NCBI RefSeq assembly: GCF_000169195.2
Contig: NC_016023.1
Location: 992,001 to 1,056,000, forward strand
From: Heyndrickxia coagulans 36D1
GTDB lineage: Bacteria; Bacillota; Bacilli; Bacillales; Bacillaceae_C
Reading direction: 5' to 3'
DNA length: 64,000 nucleotides
A program made the translations under genes and the position numbers. Of the stretch, positions 27,523 through 37,686 are shown in pieces; the first letter of the stretch is position 1; each line of letters opens with the position of its first letter. Below the pieces are notes generated by a model that was not told the DNA's origin, did no database searches, and saw nothing but the letters and a program-made list of their open reading frames with translations.

Positions 27523-29058
27523 TTATATTTGATTGCTTTGTTCCGCAACGGTTGCGGTCACCGCACCGCCTTTTTCATGACGGCTGACAAAAACGGTGAT
27601 GTCTTCATATGCTTTCTGGGACAACAAACTCCTGTCATTGCGCATCAGCCAGCTGTAGGCAACAGCGGCAACTAAGATTCCGACTGTCCACGCATTGTCC
27701 CACAAAAATCTAAGGCCCGGGACAAGAAGCCCCACAACCGGAACCGCAATGCCGATCACAAGCGCAAATACCCCGCTCGTATTAATTCCGGAAGAATAGT
27801 TGTAGCGCCCGTTCGTCTCATACAGTTCTTTCAGGTCAAACCTCCGGCGCCTTACAATCCAGTAATCGGCGATCGCAATACCGTCAATCGGGCCGAGGAG
27901 CGCACCGTATGTGCCAAGAAAACCGTAAATCAGATTTTGAAAGTTTGACATGAGGTACCATGGCTGCATGGCAATGGCAAAAAGGCCTGTCACAATTGCG
28001 CCCGACGCAAATGTCAGGCGCCGCGGCCATAAATTTTCAACTGCCCGGGCCGGGGCCACCAGGTTCGCGCCGACATTGACCGTAATGGATGAAATGGCGA
28101 CAACAATGGCCCCGATAAAAACGACAAGAGTCGGGAATTTTGAAAGCAGATCAACCGGCTGCCAAAGTGCCTGACCAAAAATCACAACGGTGGCGGAAGT
28201 GACGAAAATGCCGATAAAAGAGAATATTGTCATCGTCAGCGGCAGCGCAAACGACTGGGAAATCATCATCGATTTTTGGTTCACCGCATGGCGGGCAAAA
28301 TCGGGAATATTAAGCGCAAGCGTTGCCCAAAAGGCTATGACGCCGGTCAGTGCCGGGAAGAACACCGCGAGAAATTCGCCTGTCGTCTGGAACTTGCTCG
28401 GCGCTGTGAGTATTGGCCCCCAGCCATTGACATGGGTGGCCGCCCAGATAAATAAAATTATGGACGAGACCCCAACCACCGGTGTAGAAATGGTGGCAAG
28501 CCATTTAATCGCTTCAGGCCCTTTGATCCCAATGCCAACATTTAACGCCCAGAAAAGCAGAAATACAATTCCGGTATGAAAAGGCAGGCCGGACCAGCCC
28601 GAGACCATGCGCGACATCAAGGCGTCAATACTTGTCGTGCCGATCCAGGTATTAATCCCGAACCAACCGGCTGCCACGATCGCACGAGCCAAAGTCGGAA
28701 TATGTGCGCCTTTTGATCCGAACCAGAGCCTTGCAAATACCGGATAAGGAATCCCAAATTTTGCACCGGCATGCGCATTTAACAAAATCGGGACCAGCAC
28801 AACGCAGTTTCCAAGAAAAATGGTCAGAAGTGCCTGCCACCAGTTCATCCCAAGCGAGATCATGCCGCTTGCCATTGTATAGGAAGGAATGATCAGGCAC
28901 ATGCCGATCCATAAAGCTGCAAAACTCCTTCCTGTCCAGGTATGCTCTTCTTTTGTTGCAGGGCGCAGGTCATCATTCCAGAGGTTTGAGTGCTGCAATT
29001 GTTCTGCCGTTTCCTTCGTCAGGATGACAATACCGTTTTCTTCAATTTGTGATTTCAT
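27523..29058 (-). CDS. NCS1-family nucleobase/hydantoin/allantoin permease
   Basis: Sodium- or proton-coupled importer with 12 membrane segments, 511 residues. The N-terminus NSNLWNDDLRP-like block (HSNLWNDDLRPATKEEHTW) and SIDALMSRM region are typical of the Mhp1/PucI branch. ATG 29058 follows GGAGGGGAA. Being inside the pyrimidine operon it most likely imports uracil, thymine or dihydropyrimidines; allantoin or hydantoins cannot be excluded from sequence alone. Confidence 0.88.
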   Translation of the reverse strand: MKSQIEENGIVILTKETAEQLQHSNLWNDDLRPATKEEHTWTGRSFAALWIGMCLIIPSYTMASGMISLGMNWWQALLTIFLGNCVVLVPILLNAHAGAKFGIPYPVFARLWFGSKGAHIPTLARAIVAAGWFGINTWIGTTSIDALMSRMVSGWSGLPFHTGIVFLLFWALNVGIGIKGPEAIKWLATISTPVVGVSSIILFIWAATHVNGWGPILTAPSKFQTTGEFLAVFFPALTGVIAFWATLALNIPDFARHAVNQKSMMISQSFALPLTMTIFSFIGIFVTSATVVIFGQALWQPVDLLSKFPTLVVFIGAIVVAISSITVNVGANLVAPARAVENLWPRRLTFASGAIVTGLFAIAMQPWYLMSNFQNLIYGFLGTYGALLGPIDGIAIADYWIVRRRRFDLKELYETNGRYNYSSGINTSGVFALVIGIAVPVVGLLVPGLRFLWDNAWTVGILVAAVAYSWLMRNDRSLLSQKAYEDITVFVSRHEKGGAVTATVAEQSNQI

Positions 29059-29084
29059 CCGTTCCCCTCCGTTTTCATTTGCTG

Positions 29085-30314
29085 TTATTGCCCTGTAAGC
29101 AAAGACAACACGGTATCCAGTGCCACGTTTGCGCCGCGCGCGCAGTCTTCATATGACGTCAGTTCTTCCTCACAGTGGCTTTTGCCACCTGCACTCGGTA
29201 CAAAAATCATCGCGGTTGGCAGGTAGCTTGCAATAAATTGCGCATCATGGCCAGCGCCGCTGTACATTCTTTTGGCGGAAATCCCAAGCGACTGAGCCGA
29301 TTTTTCAAGCCGGCTGACAATGCCCTGATCAAATGCAACGGTATCACGGGACCATAATTTTTTTGAAGCAATCGTGCATCCGCCCATTTCCTGCGGTAAC
29401 GTCCTGATTGTACTCACCACCTGCGACACTACTTGAGGATCTTTGTGCCTTGCTTCAAGTGTGAACACCACTTTATTCGGAATGACGGTATGGATATTCG
29501 GATACACATTCATCCGCCCCATCGTATAAACAAGTTCCGGGTCAAGCATACTCAATTGTTCACGAACATCCCTGATGATGTCACAAGCAACGAACAATGC
29601 ATCCCTCCTCATGCCCATCGGCGTCGTGCCAGCATGGTTGGATTCGCCAGTGACTTCAATTTCATAATTGACCATGCCGACGACCCCTTCGACAATTCCG
29701 ATTTGTTTGTCTTCACTTTCCAGGACCGGACCTTGCTCGATATGCATTTCAAGAAAGGCGGCTGCTTTCTTCAGGCGGTTTTCAACGCTGCCGGCATAAC
29801 CGCTCGCCGAAAGCGCCTCTCCGAATGTCATCCCCGTCTCATCCCGGCTTTGAAGAACGGTTTGCTTATCAAATTTGCCCGAAATGACCCCCGAGCACAT
29901 CATCGCCGGCTCAAATCTTGCCCCTTCTTCATTTGTAAAATTGACGATGGTAAAAGGGATTTCCAATTTGATCCGGTTGTCATGAATCGTGCGAGCCACT
30001 TCCAATGCCGCCGCGACACCAAGAACGCCATCAAAGCGTCCGCCCTTCTTGACGGAATCGAGATGGGAGCCCATCACCACAGGCGGCTTGCCTTCTTTGC
30101 CGGGCATTGTAGCATACATGTTTGCCATGTCATCGTATTTCACTTCCATCCCGATTTCCTTACAGCAAGTTTCCAAGTACTCCCTTGCTGTAAGATCTTC
30201 CTGCGACAATGATAACCGTGTAACCCCGTTATTCGGCGTCCGCCCGAATGACGCAAACTTTTCCAGCGTTTCCTGTAACCTTTGTGCATTAACCAGCATT
30301 TTTTGTTGCTGCAT
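29085..30314 (-). CDS. Beta-ureidopropionase-type amidohydrolase, M20 family
   Basis: Zn-dependent hydrolase that removes the carbamoyl group from N-carbamoyl-beta-alanine, giving beta-alanine, CO2 and ammonia. 409 residues of the HyuC/AllC/PydC type: metal ligands in MGSHLDSVKKGGRFDGVLG, the NFTNEEGARFEPAMMCSGV block, EMHIEQGPVLE, and a dimerisation domain with NHAGTTPM. First gene of the minus-strand operon with the permease, preTA and hydantoinase. Sequence alone does not separate it from allantoate amidohydrolase; the operon does. Confidence 0.88.
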   Translation of the reverse strand: MQQQKMLVNAQRLQETLEKFASFGRTPNNGVTRLSLSQEDLTAREYLETCCKEIGMEVKYDDMANMYATMPGKEGKPPVVMGSHLDSVKKGGRFDGVLGVAAALEVARTIHDNRIKLEIPFTIVNFTNEEGARFEPAMMCSGVISGKFDKQTVLQSRDETGMTFGEALSASGYAGSVENRLKKAAAFLEMHIEQGPVLESEDKQIGIVEGVVGMVNYEIEVTGESNHAGTTPMGMRRDALFVACDIIRDVREQLSMLDPELVYTMGRMNVYPNIHTVIPNKVVFTLEARHKDPQVVSQVVSTIRTLPQEMGGCTIASKKLWSRDTVAFDQGIVSRLEKSAQSLGISAKRMYSGAGHDAQFIASYLPTAMIFVPSAGGKSHCEEELTSYEDCARGANVALDTVLSLLTGQ

Positions 30315-30457
30315 GCCTTTCTCCTCCTTTTGTTGAATATCACTGAAAAAACAAAATCACTATTTTTATTGTTTTAATGTTTATTTTTAAGCTAATTTTC
30401 AGTTTATTTTTTGTGAAAAAATCTACTGTTCACCGCTAATGAACGCCGAAGCTTTTA

Positions 30458-31609
30458 TCAAGCCAGTTTAACTTTTCCGCCTGCGAGCCGGCTGTACATA
30501 ACTTTCAATTTGTCTTTTGTTATATTCACTGGGCTATTCTGCATATTTGGTGCAAAGCTCGCTGCGACAAGCCGGTCCAGATCTGCTTCCGTTTCAATAC
30601 CTGCTTCCTCAAGCGTCGTGATAAGCCCCATTTCTTTTTTCATTTCATCAATACGACCGGCAAGCGCGTCCGCATCTTTGAACCCGAGGCAGCGGCTGAA
30701 CGCTTCAAGGCGCCCGCTTTCCGGTCCTTCCACACTGTTCAAACGCCAGAACGACGGCAGGGTAAAAGCGCATGCTTCCCCGTGCGCAATGCCGAATTCC
30801 TGAGTCAGCGGGTAAGAGCAGGCATGGGCGGCGGCCGTCTGCGTCATGTTAAAAGCAAGCCCGGCTGTGACGGATGCCTCACTCATTTTTGCCCGCGCCT
30901 GCAGATTTCCAGGTTCATGGTAAGCCGGGAGCAGGTATTCAAACACGAGCGCTGCAGCCCGTTCAGCCGCCATATCTGTATAAGGCTGGTGCTTTTTCCC
31001 ATAATAGGCTTCAAGGGAATGTGCAAGCACATCAAGCCCGCTTGACGCTGTAACATGTTTCGGGCACGAGAGCGTCAATTCAGGATCCACGAGAGCATAC
31101 GCGGGGTAAAGGAAATCACTTGAAATCAGCGCCTTAATGCCTTTTTTGGTATCGGTCAGGACCGACACATTGGTCACTTCGCTCGCAGTCCCTGAAGTTG
31201 TGGGAATGGCGATCAGCGGAATGCCCGGTTGCACAAGCGTTTGTGCTTTTGCCAGAAACGCAGACGCGCTGTATGGCGTCTGCGCGATGCAGGCAGCAGC
31301 TTTCGCGCAATCGAGGACACTGCCTCCCCCGATGGCAACCGCGAAATCTGCTCCTTCTTCACGCAGCATCCGCGCGCAATCATCCGTGTTTTTTACGGTC
31401 GGATTTTGCTGAATACTTGAAAACACCGCCGTAAGCGCACCACCAGCTTCTTTCATGATATCCTGCGCAATTCCCTGTCTGAGCATCGACGGGGCGCTGA
31501 TTAAAATGCCCTTTTTTCCGCCTGTCTGTTTGATGATTTCAGGTAGCTTCCTGATCTTGCCGGCCCCGAAATCAATCGGGACGGGCTGTTTATAAAAAAA
31601 GTCCTCCAT
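30458..31609 (-). CDS. Iron-containing alcohol dehydrogenase, probable malonic semialdehyde reductase (PydE-like)
   Basis: Group III metal-dependent dehydrogenase, 383 residues: GGGSVLDCAKAAACIA, TTSGTASEVTNVSVL, and metal-ligand region TASSGLDVLAHSLEAYYGKKHQPYTD plus IAHGEACAFTLPSFWRLN. It lies between the pyrimidine operon and a class III aminotransferase. In the extended reductive pyrimidine pathway described in Bacillus, an enzyme of this type (PydE) reduces malonic semialdehyde, the product of beta-alanine transamination, to 3-hydroxypropionate. That function is inferred from family and neighbours. Confidence 0.85.
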   Translation of the reverse strand: MEDFFYKQPVPIDFGAGKIRKLPEIIKQTGGKKGILISAPSMLRQGIAQDIMKEAGGALTAVFSSIQQNPTVKNTDDCARMLREEGADFAVAIGGGSVLDCAKAAACIAQTPYSASAFLAKAQTLVQPGIPLIAIPTTSGTASEVTNVSVLTDTKKGIKALISSDFLYPAYALVDPELTLSCPKHVTASSGLDVLAHSLEAYYGKKHQPYTDMAAERAAALVFEYLLPAYHEPGNLQARAKMSEASVTAGLAFNMTQTAAAHACSYPLTQEFGIAHGEACAFTLPSFWRLNSVEGPESGRLEAFSRCLGFKDADALAGRIDEMKKEMGLITTLEEAGIETEADLDRLVAASFAPNMQNSPVNITKDKLKVMYSRLAGGKVKLA

Positions 31610-31694
31610 TTCAACAATCCCTTACCTTTCCGCAGTTCACCGGCCGGCGCCAATGAAGTTTTTGAAAAACTTTCTATCCCAACAATGCTTTTCC

Positions 31695-33062
31695 TCATTT
31701 TACCGTTAAAGTATTTGCAGGAAACAATACGTTCTCTTCAAACTCGCGAAGGGCCGTTTCAAACAAGTTCATCGCTTCATTCACCTGTTCGGCTGTAATG
31801 ATCAGCGGCGGGGCAATAATCACACTTGACTCATGCGAATAGGTATAAAAACCTTTTTCTGCAAGCAGCGCTACAAATTTCTTCATAAGGCCGGACGGAT
31901 CTTTTCCGTAATCCATGCCATATGCCTGAAGCGGTTCCTTCGTTTCCTTATCTTTTACGAGCTCGACTGCGGCAAAGAGGCCGATCGAGCGGACATCTCC
32001 GACTGCGCGAAATTTTTTCAACTGTTTGAGCCGTTCTGCCAGCACACCCCCGGTTTCGCGGGCATTTTCAAGCAGATTCTCTTCCTGGTAAATGTCCATC
32101 GAGGCACAGCCAATTTGAGCTGAAACCGTGTGACCGCTGTAGGTCAGGCCAGTCAGAAAAATATGCTCATCGAAGTATTCCGCTACGTCCCGGCTGAGAA
32201 TGACACCGCCAAGCGGGCTGTATCCGCTTGTCACTCCTTTTGCGAAAGTAATCATATCTGGTTCAAAAGGATAGTGCTGGACAGCAAACATTTTGCCCGT
32301 CCGACCAAAGCCGGTCATCACTTCGTCGCAGATCATCAGGATTCCGTAGCGGCTGCACAATTCGCGCACGCCTTCAAGATATCCTTTCGGCGGGATGAGG
32401 ACGCCATTTGAGCCCGGAACCGGCTCAAGGAAAACAGCGGCAATCTGATCAGGCCCTTCATAGAGGATCTGGCTGTGCAGACGGTTAAGGTAAAAAGCGG
32501 ACGCCGCTTCCTCACTTTCAAAATCCAGCGTTTCGCGGTACAGATAGGGTGTTTCAAATTTTACAAAACCGGGGATCCCTGGTTCCACGAGAAAGCGCCG
32601 CGATTCCCCTGTCAGGTTGCCGGCTCCAAATGTCGCGCCATGGTAGGAACGATAGCGCGAAAAAATTTTATAACGCCCGGTGGCCATCCGCGCAATTTTC
32701 ACAGCATGGTCATTGGCGTCCGCACCCCCATTTGTAAAAAATACTTTGGCCATGTTTTCCGGTGCCGCCTTAACAATTTTGCGGGCAAGTTGAGATTTTG
32801 GCGCGGTGGCAAACGCCGGCGCGGCGAGCGGAATTTCCCCGACCGATTTAAACGCCTCCAACAATTTTGGGTGCCGGTGCCCGACATTCAAATAAACAAG
32901 CTGGGAGCACATGTCATAGCACTTATGATCCCTTTCATCCCAGAAAAAAATGCCTTTTGCTTTCGTTATTACCGTTGGCCGCACATACGCCTGTTTCGCC
33001 CACGAGTGCATGACATACTGCCGATCGTCTTGCTGGATTTGCGTAATCTCCGCTTCATTCAT
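31695..33062 (-). CDS. Class III aminotransferase, probable beta-alanine aminotransferase (PydD-like)
   Basis: PLP enzyme, 455 residues from ATG 33062 (GGAG 9 nt upstream; the ATG at 33077 has no ribosome site). PLP-binding Lys in DMITFAKGVTSGYSPLGG near residue 275, the cofactor Asp in LMICDEVMTGFGRTG, and SYHGATFGAGNLTG are visible. The family includes taurine- and beta-alanine-pyruvate/2-oxoglutarate aminotransferases. Next to dihydropyrimidine breakdown genes its likely role is beta-alanine to malonic semialdehyde, releasing the last pyrimidine nitrogen. Amino acceptor unknown. Confidence 0.86.
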   Translation of the reverse strand: MNEAEITQIQQDDRQYVMHSWAKQAYVRPTVITKAKGIFFWDERDHKCYDMCSQLVYLNVGHRHPKLLEAFKSVGEIPLAAPAFATAPKSQLARKIVKAAPENMAKVFFTNGGADANDHAVKIARMATGRYKIFSRYRSYHGATFGAGNLTGESRRFLVEPGIPGFVKFETPYLYRETLDFESEEAASAFYLNRLHSQILYEGPDQIAAVFLEPVPGSNGVLIPPKGYLEGVRELCSRYGILMICDEVMTGFGRTGKMFAVQHYPFEPDMITFAKGVTSGYSPLGGVILSRDVAEYFDEHIFLTGLTYSGHTVSAQIGCASMDIYQEENLLENARETGGVLAERLKQLKKFRAVGDVRSIGLFAAVELVKDKETKEPLQAYGMDYGKDPSGLMKKFVALLAEKGFYTYSHESSVIIAPPLIITAEQVNEAMNLFETALREFEENVLFPANTLTVK

Positions 33063-33101
33063 GATTGACAGCTCCATTTCTATTTTGTAAATGATAACCT
33101 C

Positions 33102-33130
33102 ATTATAAAAAGGTTTTTTTCAGAATGTAA
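33102..33130 (-). promoter_or_regulatory. Promoter of the aminotransferase gene
   Basis: Minus strand TTACAT (33130-33125), 17 nt, TATAAT (33107-33102), about 45 nt before the start codon. Probably the site of PucR-type control, but no operator could be recognised. Confidence 0.5.
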
Positions 33131-33169
33131 TGATGATTGGAACAAATTATTTTGTGCGGTTGCACATAC

Positions 33170-34330
33170 TCATTGGAGAATGTCTTCAATCATGAACGCA
33201 AGCGAAAGATTGGTCTTTGTAAAACTGCGGGTCAGGTCTGCATCCAGTATCGTTTCTATTTTTTTCGCCTTATACAGCACGGTGTTGCGGTGAATAAATT
33301 CGCGGCGGCTGATCGCAGCAGTCTGGCCGTCTTCTTCCAAATAAATTTTCAGGAAATGGACATAATCTGTGCCGTGCAACTCATCGTAGCGGTACAAGTT
33401 GCCAAGCATATCCCCGTGGAACCCTGCAATCCTTTCGCGATCCTTGACTTCCATTAGAATTTTATAGGCGCCGATTTCCTTGTATTTGCAAATAGGCGGT
33501 ACAGCTTGGCGCTTGGCAAGCTGGATGACCATTTTTGCTTCGTGGTAGCTTTTATGGATCCCGGCAATATCCCGGTAAAAATTTCCCATCCCCACAAGCA
33601 GGCTTTCCATATTCCGTTTATAAATGGATTCCTGAATTTTTGCCGCTGCCCTTGCAAACGGGATATCTGGCGTCCGCACTTTTGAACGGTCGACAAGGTA
33701 AATAATCTGGTCTTCATAAACGCCGGCCAGATACTGCGCATAACGGGCATGGAAAACATCTTCCACCGTTTGTGCAAACGGCAACATATCAGGCTTTTCC
33801 GTGTCCTGGGTACAAACGATGATGCCGTAATCTGCATCTTCCCCAAAACCGAGTTTGAACAGCCCGTTCCGCATATACGCCCGGTCCATCCCCGGGTTAA
33901 AAAGGAGTTCCGCAAGTATTTGCTGGGAAAGCGCTTCTTTACCTTGCTCAATCATCAAAAATTGGACGGTAATTTTTATAAAATCTGCTACCCGGTAATC
34001 CCATGGCATTTGAAAAACCGGAAAATGTTGTGAATCGGCAAACCGGATGACCGCCTCTGGAATTTCAGGAATATACGGGCCCGTGTTAATGACAATCCCG
34101 GCTGCGCGCCGACCGCAGGCAAACGCCACCATCTCCTCCAATTTTTCAGGATCATTGCCCATGGTGACCCCAGTGGTGACAAGTAGTTCGTTCGGCTTAA
34201 AAAAATCCGCCCAATCAACGCTCTCCGTCACATTGACCCCCGTAACCGCCCGGCTGATTCCTGACTTTCCGGCGGCAAGCACAATCCGGCCAAACGCAGG
34301 CAATTCGACAAGTTTTTCCAAAGTGACCAA
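33170..34330 (-). CDS. PucR-family transcriptional regulator
   Basis: 386 residues. N-terminal PucR ligand-sensing domain (about 1-125, with TLEKLVELPAF and the VTTGVTMGNDPEKLEEMV block), a central GGDEF-like degenerate domain (about 160-280), and a C-terminal helix-turn-helix of the PucR type in FLKIYLEEDGQTAAISRREF followed by IHRNTVLYKAKKIETIL. Start is TTG 34330 with AAAGGGG 8 nt upstream; no in-frame ATG is nearby. Transcribed toward the aminotransferase, it is the probable activator of the pyrimidine/beta-alanine genes, as PucR relatives respond to nitrogenous ring catabolites. Confidence 0.88.
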   Translation of the reverse strand: MVTLEKLVELPAFGRIVLAAGKSGISRAVTGVNVTESVDWADFFKPNELLVTTGVTMGNDPEKLEEMVAFACGRRAAGIVINTGPYIPEIPEAVIRFADSQHFPVFQMPWDYRVADFIKITVQFLMIEQGKEALSQQILAELLFNPGMDRAYMRNGLFKLGFGEDADYGIIVCTQDTEKPDMLPFAQTVEDVFHARYAQYLAGVYEDQIIYLVDRSKVRTPDIPFARAAAKIQESIYKRNMESLLVGMGNFYRDIAGIHKSYHEAKMVIQLAKRQAVPPICKYKEIGAYKILMEVKDRERIAGFHGDMLGNLYRYDELHGTDYVHFLKIYLEEDGQTAAISRREFIHRNTVLYKAKKIETILDADLTRSFTKTNLSLAFMIEDILQ

Positions 34331-34652
34331 ATCATCATCCCCTTTCCAAACATGTTCATATATTTATATCGTAAAGAGACAAGGATAAAATGTAAATAAG
34401 TATCTAAAATTTTTGAATTATTTACAGGAAGGCAGCATCTTTTCCGTTAAGAGAACTGTTCGGCTTGACTAAAAAGGCTGGGCTCTCCAGAAAGGTCACT
34501 AAAGATAGAAAAAGCGGTAAATCAGGTGTTTTATTTGTATCTTTCCATTAAAATAAACATATAGAATGGAATTAACTTTTCGATTCCGGAATGGAAACCA
34601 ATCAGAACTGCCGTTTCGTAGGGCAAAAGTTTTAAAACCTATATTTCTTTCA
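34331..34652. other. Gap between the divergent pucR-like and lutA genes
   Basis: AT-rich, with no supported gene. Apart from the lutA promoter that follows, no clear regulatory element was found. Confidence 0.4.
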
Positions 34653-34712
34653 TTGCCAAGTTTTCACTATAAGGAGTATAATAACTGTAATCCGGTCATC
34701 TGATGATTGACC
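34653..34712 (+). promoter_or_regulatory. lutABC promoter and putative LutR operator
   Basis: TTGCCA (34653-34658), 18 nt, TATAAT (34677-34682). Just after the start point lies a perfect palindrome TCATC-T-GATGA (34696-34706) within a wider GGTCA...TTGACC symmetry, the kind of site bound by FadR-type GntR repressors. In B. subtilis LutR represses lutABC; no lutR is in this window. Confidence 0.6.
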
Positions 34713-34736
34713 TAATACTTTAAGAAGGTGAATATT

Positions 34737-35456
34737 GTGAGAGTGAGTTTGTTCATCACTTGCCTTGTCGACATGTTCAAAGCGGATGTCGGGAAAGCAA
34801 TGGTGGAAGTGCTGGAGCGGCAGGGCTGTGAAGTTGATTTTCCAAAGGGCCAAATTTGCTGCGGGCAGCCGTCCTATAACAGCGGTTATCTGGAAGATAC
34901 AAAACCTGCGATGAAACAAATGATGAAAGCGTTTGAAAACGCAGATTACGTTGTATCCCCTTCCGGCTCATGCGCATACATGTTTAAAGAATACCCGGAA
35001 ATTTTTGCAGGCGACCCGGTGTGGGAACCAAAAGCAAAAGCGCTCGCTGCGAAAACATACGAATTTACACAATTTCTCGTGGATGTATTAAAAGTGGAAG
35101 ACGTCGGGGCAAGCCTGCACGTAAAGGCCACCTACCATCCATCATGCCATATGACGCGCCTGCTCGGAGTAAAAGACGCGCCTATGAAACTGTTAAAACA
35201 TGTGGACGGCCTTGAATTTGTGCCACTACCTAATGCATTGTCATGCTGCGGATTTGGCGGCACGTTCTCCGTGAAAATGAGCGAAATCTCCGAGCAAATG
35301 GTGGACGAAAAAGTGGAGCACGTCGAAGAAACCGGTGCCGACGTTTTAATCGGCGGCGACTGCGGCTGTTTAATGAATATTGGCGGCCGGATGACGCGTA
35401 AAGGAAAACCGATGAAAATTATGCATATTGCAGAAGTTTTGAACAGCAGAGATTAA
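34737..35456 (+). CDS. lutA: L-lactate utilisation protein LutA
   Basis: Iron-sulfur subunit of the LutABC complex that oxidises L-lactate to pyruvate. 239 residues with two CCG (heterodisulfide-reductase type) modules: [12 protein letters not shown] with a preceding Cys in FITCLVDMF, and [18 protein letters not shown] with [14 protein letters not shown] 34737 has AAGGTG 7 nt upstream. First gene of the operon, 23 nt before lutB. Confidence 0.95.
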   Translation: MRVSLFITCLVDMFKADVGKAMVEVLERQGCEVDFPKGQICCGQPSYNSGYLEDTKPAMKQMMKAFENADYVVSPSGSCAYMFKEYPEIFAGDPVWEPKAKALAAKTYEFTQFLVDVLKVEDVGASLHVKATYHPSCHMTRLLGVKDAPMKLLKHVDGLEFVPLPNALSCCGFGGTFSVKMSEISEQMVDEKVEHVEETGADVLIGGDCGCLMNIGGRMTRKGKPMKIMHIAEVLNSRD

Positions 35457-35479
35457 AAAACGGCAAAGGGGTGAAAAAA

Positions 35480-36910
35480 ATGGGTTTATCGATTAGTGAT
35501 GAAAAATTTAAAGGCAGGGTCGAAGAAGGCATCAACGATGATTTTATGCGCGGTGCCGTCCGCAGTGCCCAGGAACGGCTGCAAACCAACCGGCTGGCGG
35601 CGGCGAATGAACTCGGAAACTGGGAAGACTGGCGTTCGCTCGGCGAAGAAATCCGCCAGCACGTTTTAAACAATCTGGACTATTATCTTTATCAATTAAG
35701 CGAAAATGTATCAAAACGCGGCGGCCATGTCTTCTTTGCCCAGACCGCTGAAGAAGCGAGCCGGTATATTAAAGAAGTCGTGCAGAAAAAAAACGCGAAA
35801 AAAGTGATTAAATCGAAATCGATGGTGACGGAAGAAATCGGCATGAATGAAGCCCTGATGGAAGCGGGCAGCACTGTTGTTGAGTCCGACCTCGGCGAGT
35901 ACATTTTACAGGTGGCCGGCGACCATCCTTCCCATATCGTCGCGCCGGCTTTGCATAAAAACAAAGATCAAATCCGCGACGTGTTTCGCGACCGTCTCGG
36001 CTATACCGGCACGGAAAAACCGGAGGAACTGGCCGCGTTTGCACGTAAAGTTTTGCGCGAAGAATTTTTATCGGCGGAAATTGGGATTACCGGCTGTAAC
36101 TTTGCCATTGCCGAAAGCGGTTCGGTCGGCCTTGTCACAAATGAAGGGAATGCCGACATGGTCACAACCCTCCCGAAAACACAGATCGCTGTGATGGGGA
36201 TGGAACGGCTTGTCCCGACTTACGAAGAGTTCGAAGTTTTGGTGAGCCTGTTAACGAGGAGCGCGGTCGGTCAGCGGCTGACGAGCTATATTACAACTGT
36301 GACCGGCCCGAAAGAAGCAGGCGAAGTCGACGGGCCGGAAGAATTCCACCTCGTGATTGTCGACAACGGGCGTTCCGATATTCTCGGGACGGAATTCCAA
36401 CAGGTGCTGCAGTGCATCCGCTGTGCAGCCTGCATCAATGTATGCCCGGTTTACCGGAATATCGGCGGCCATTCGTACGGCTCCATTTACCCAGGACCGA
36501 TCGGCGCGGTATTAAGCCCACTTTTAGGCGGATACGACAAATACAAAGAACTCCCGTACGCCTCTTCGCTTTGCGGAGCCTGCACAGAAGCCTGCCCGGT
36601 GAAAATTCCGCTGCATGAGCTTTTGATTAAGCACCGCCAAGTGATCGCGGAAAAAGAAAAACGCTCACCGGTAGCAGAACGGCTGTTGATGAAAGCGTTC
36701 GGCGTCGGCGCTTCAAAACCTGGACTTTACGGGGCCGGGGCAAAAATGGCTTCCAAAGTCGTCCGTCCGTTTTTAAAAGACGATTTGATCCATAAAGGAC
36801 CGGGGCCGATGAAACCGTGGACGGATGTGCGCGATTTCCCTGCGCCGAACAAAGAACCTTTCCGTGACTGGTTTGAAAAGCGGGAGAAAGACAGGGGGCA
36901 GAAAAAATGA
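35480..36910 (+). CDS. lutB: L-lactate utilisation protein LutB
   Basis: Ferredoxin-like subunit of the lactate oxidation complex, 476 residues. An N-terminal LUD domain (about 60-290) is followed by two 4Fe-4S motifs, [15 protein letters not shown] and [13 protein letters not shown], and a C-terminal tail with [21 protein letters not shown] 35480 has AAAGGGG 8 nt before it; the GTG at 35471 is too close to that site. The end overlaps lutC by 4 nt. Confidence 0.96.
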   Translation: MGLSISDEKFKGRVEEGINDDFMRGAVRSAQERLQTNRLAAANELGNWEDWRSLGEEIRQHVLNNLDYYLYQLSENVSKRGGHVFFAQTAEEASRYIKEVVQKKNAKKVIKSKSMVTEEIGMNEALMEAGSTVVESDLGEYILQVAGDHPSHIVAPALHKNKDQIRDVFRDRLGYTGTEKPEELAAFARKVLREEFLSAEIGITGCNFAIAESGSVGLVTNEGNADMVTTLPKTQIAVMGMERLVPTYEEFEVLVSLLTRSAVGQRLTSYITTVTGPKEAGEVDGPEEFHLVIVDNGRSDILGTEFQQVLQCIRCAACINVCPVYRNIGGHSYGSIYPGPIGAVLSPLLGGYDKYKELPYASSLCGACTEACPVKIPLHELLIKHRQVIAEKEKRSPVAERLLMKAFGVGASKPGLYGAGAKMASKVVRPFLKDDLIHKGPGPMKPWTDVRDFPAPNKEPFRDWFEKREKDRGQKK

Positions 36911-37626
36911 ACGGAGCCATCCAAAACCGGGATGCATTTTTAAATAATATTGCCGGCAGGCTCGGCCGCAAACCGGTTGTATCCGGCGTTGCCCGTCCGG
37001 ATTACAAGCATAAGCCGCAATATGATGTACTGCCAAATGCAAACCAGGAGGAACTGCTGGAAGTATTGCGCCAGCAGTCGCTCAGTGTCCATGTTGATTT
37101 TTTTGAAACGGATGCAAAAACTTTGCCCGGAAAATTAAACGAAGTCGTAGAACTGTACGGCGGCGGGCCTGTCTCGCTTTGGAATGACAAGCGGTTCGGG
37201 GAATTCGGCTTAACCCCGCTGATTGAGGAAGGCTGGCCGGAAATGGGAATCGAAACCCATGTCTGGGATCCCGAAATCGGCGAAAAAAATATTGCGCTGT
37301 GCGAAAAAGCGAATGTCGGGATTACGTTCAGTGATATCACATTGGCGGAATCCGGCACAGTGGTTTTGTTCAGCAGCAAAGAACGCGGCCGGTCGGTCAG
37401 CCTGCTGCCGAAGACGTATATCGCGATTGTACCGAAAAGCACGATTGTCCCGCGCATGACGCAGGCCGCCTTACAGATCCGCGAAAAGATCAAAAACGGG
37501 GAAACCGTCCCGTCATGCATCAATTTTATTACCGGCCCAAGCAACTCTGCTGACATTGAAATGAACTTGATCGTCGGCGTGCACGGGCCAGTCAAAGCGG
37601 CTTACATTGTTGTGAACGACAAATAA
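36907..37626 (+). CDS. lutC: L-lactate utilisation protein LutC
   Basis: LUD-domain subunit (239 residues) of LutABC. Conserved blocks are [41 protein letters not shown] and [21 protein letters not shown], the standard LutC C-terminus. Start ATG 36907 overlaps the lutB stop (ATGA), indicating coupled translation. A terminator follows at once, so the operon is exactly three genes. Confidence 0.95.
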   Translation: MNGAIQNRDAFLNNIAGRLGRKPVVSGVARPDYKHKPQYDVLPNANQEELLEVLRQQSLSVHVDFFETDAKTLPGKLNEVVELYGGGPVSLWNDKRFGEFGLTPLIEEGWPEMGIETHVWDPEIGEKNIALCEKANVGITFSDITLAESGTVVLFSSKERGRSVSLLPKTYIAIVPKSTIVPRMTQAALQIREKIKNGETVPSCINFITGPSNSADIEMNLIVGVHGPVKAAYIVVNDK

Positions 37627-37644
37627 TAAAACGCAAAAAATTCA

Positions 37645-37682
37645 AAAAATAGATGACCTGTTGAAACAGGCCATCTATTTTT
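37645..37682. terminator. Bidirectional terminator between lutC and the permease
   Basis: AAAATAGATGACCTGTT/AACAGGCCATCTATTTT with a 2-4 nt loop; A and T runs on both sides serve the convergent genes. Confidence 0.85.
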
Positions 37683-37686
37683 GGTT

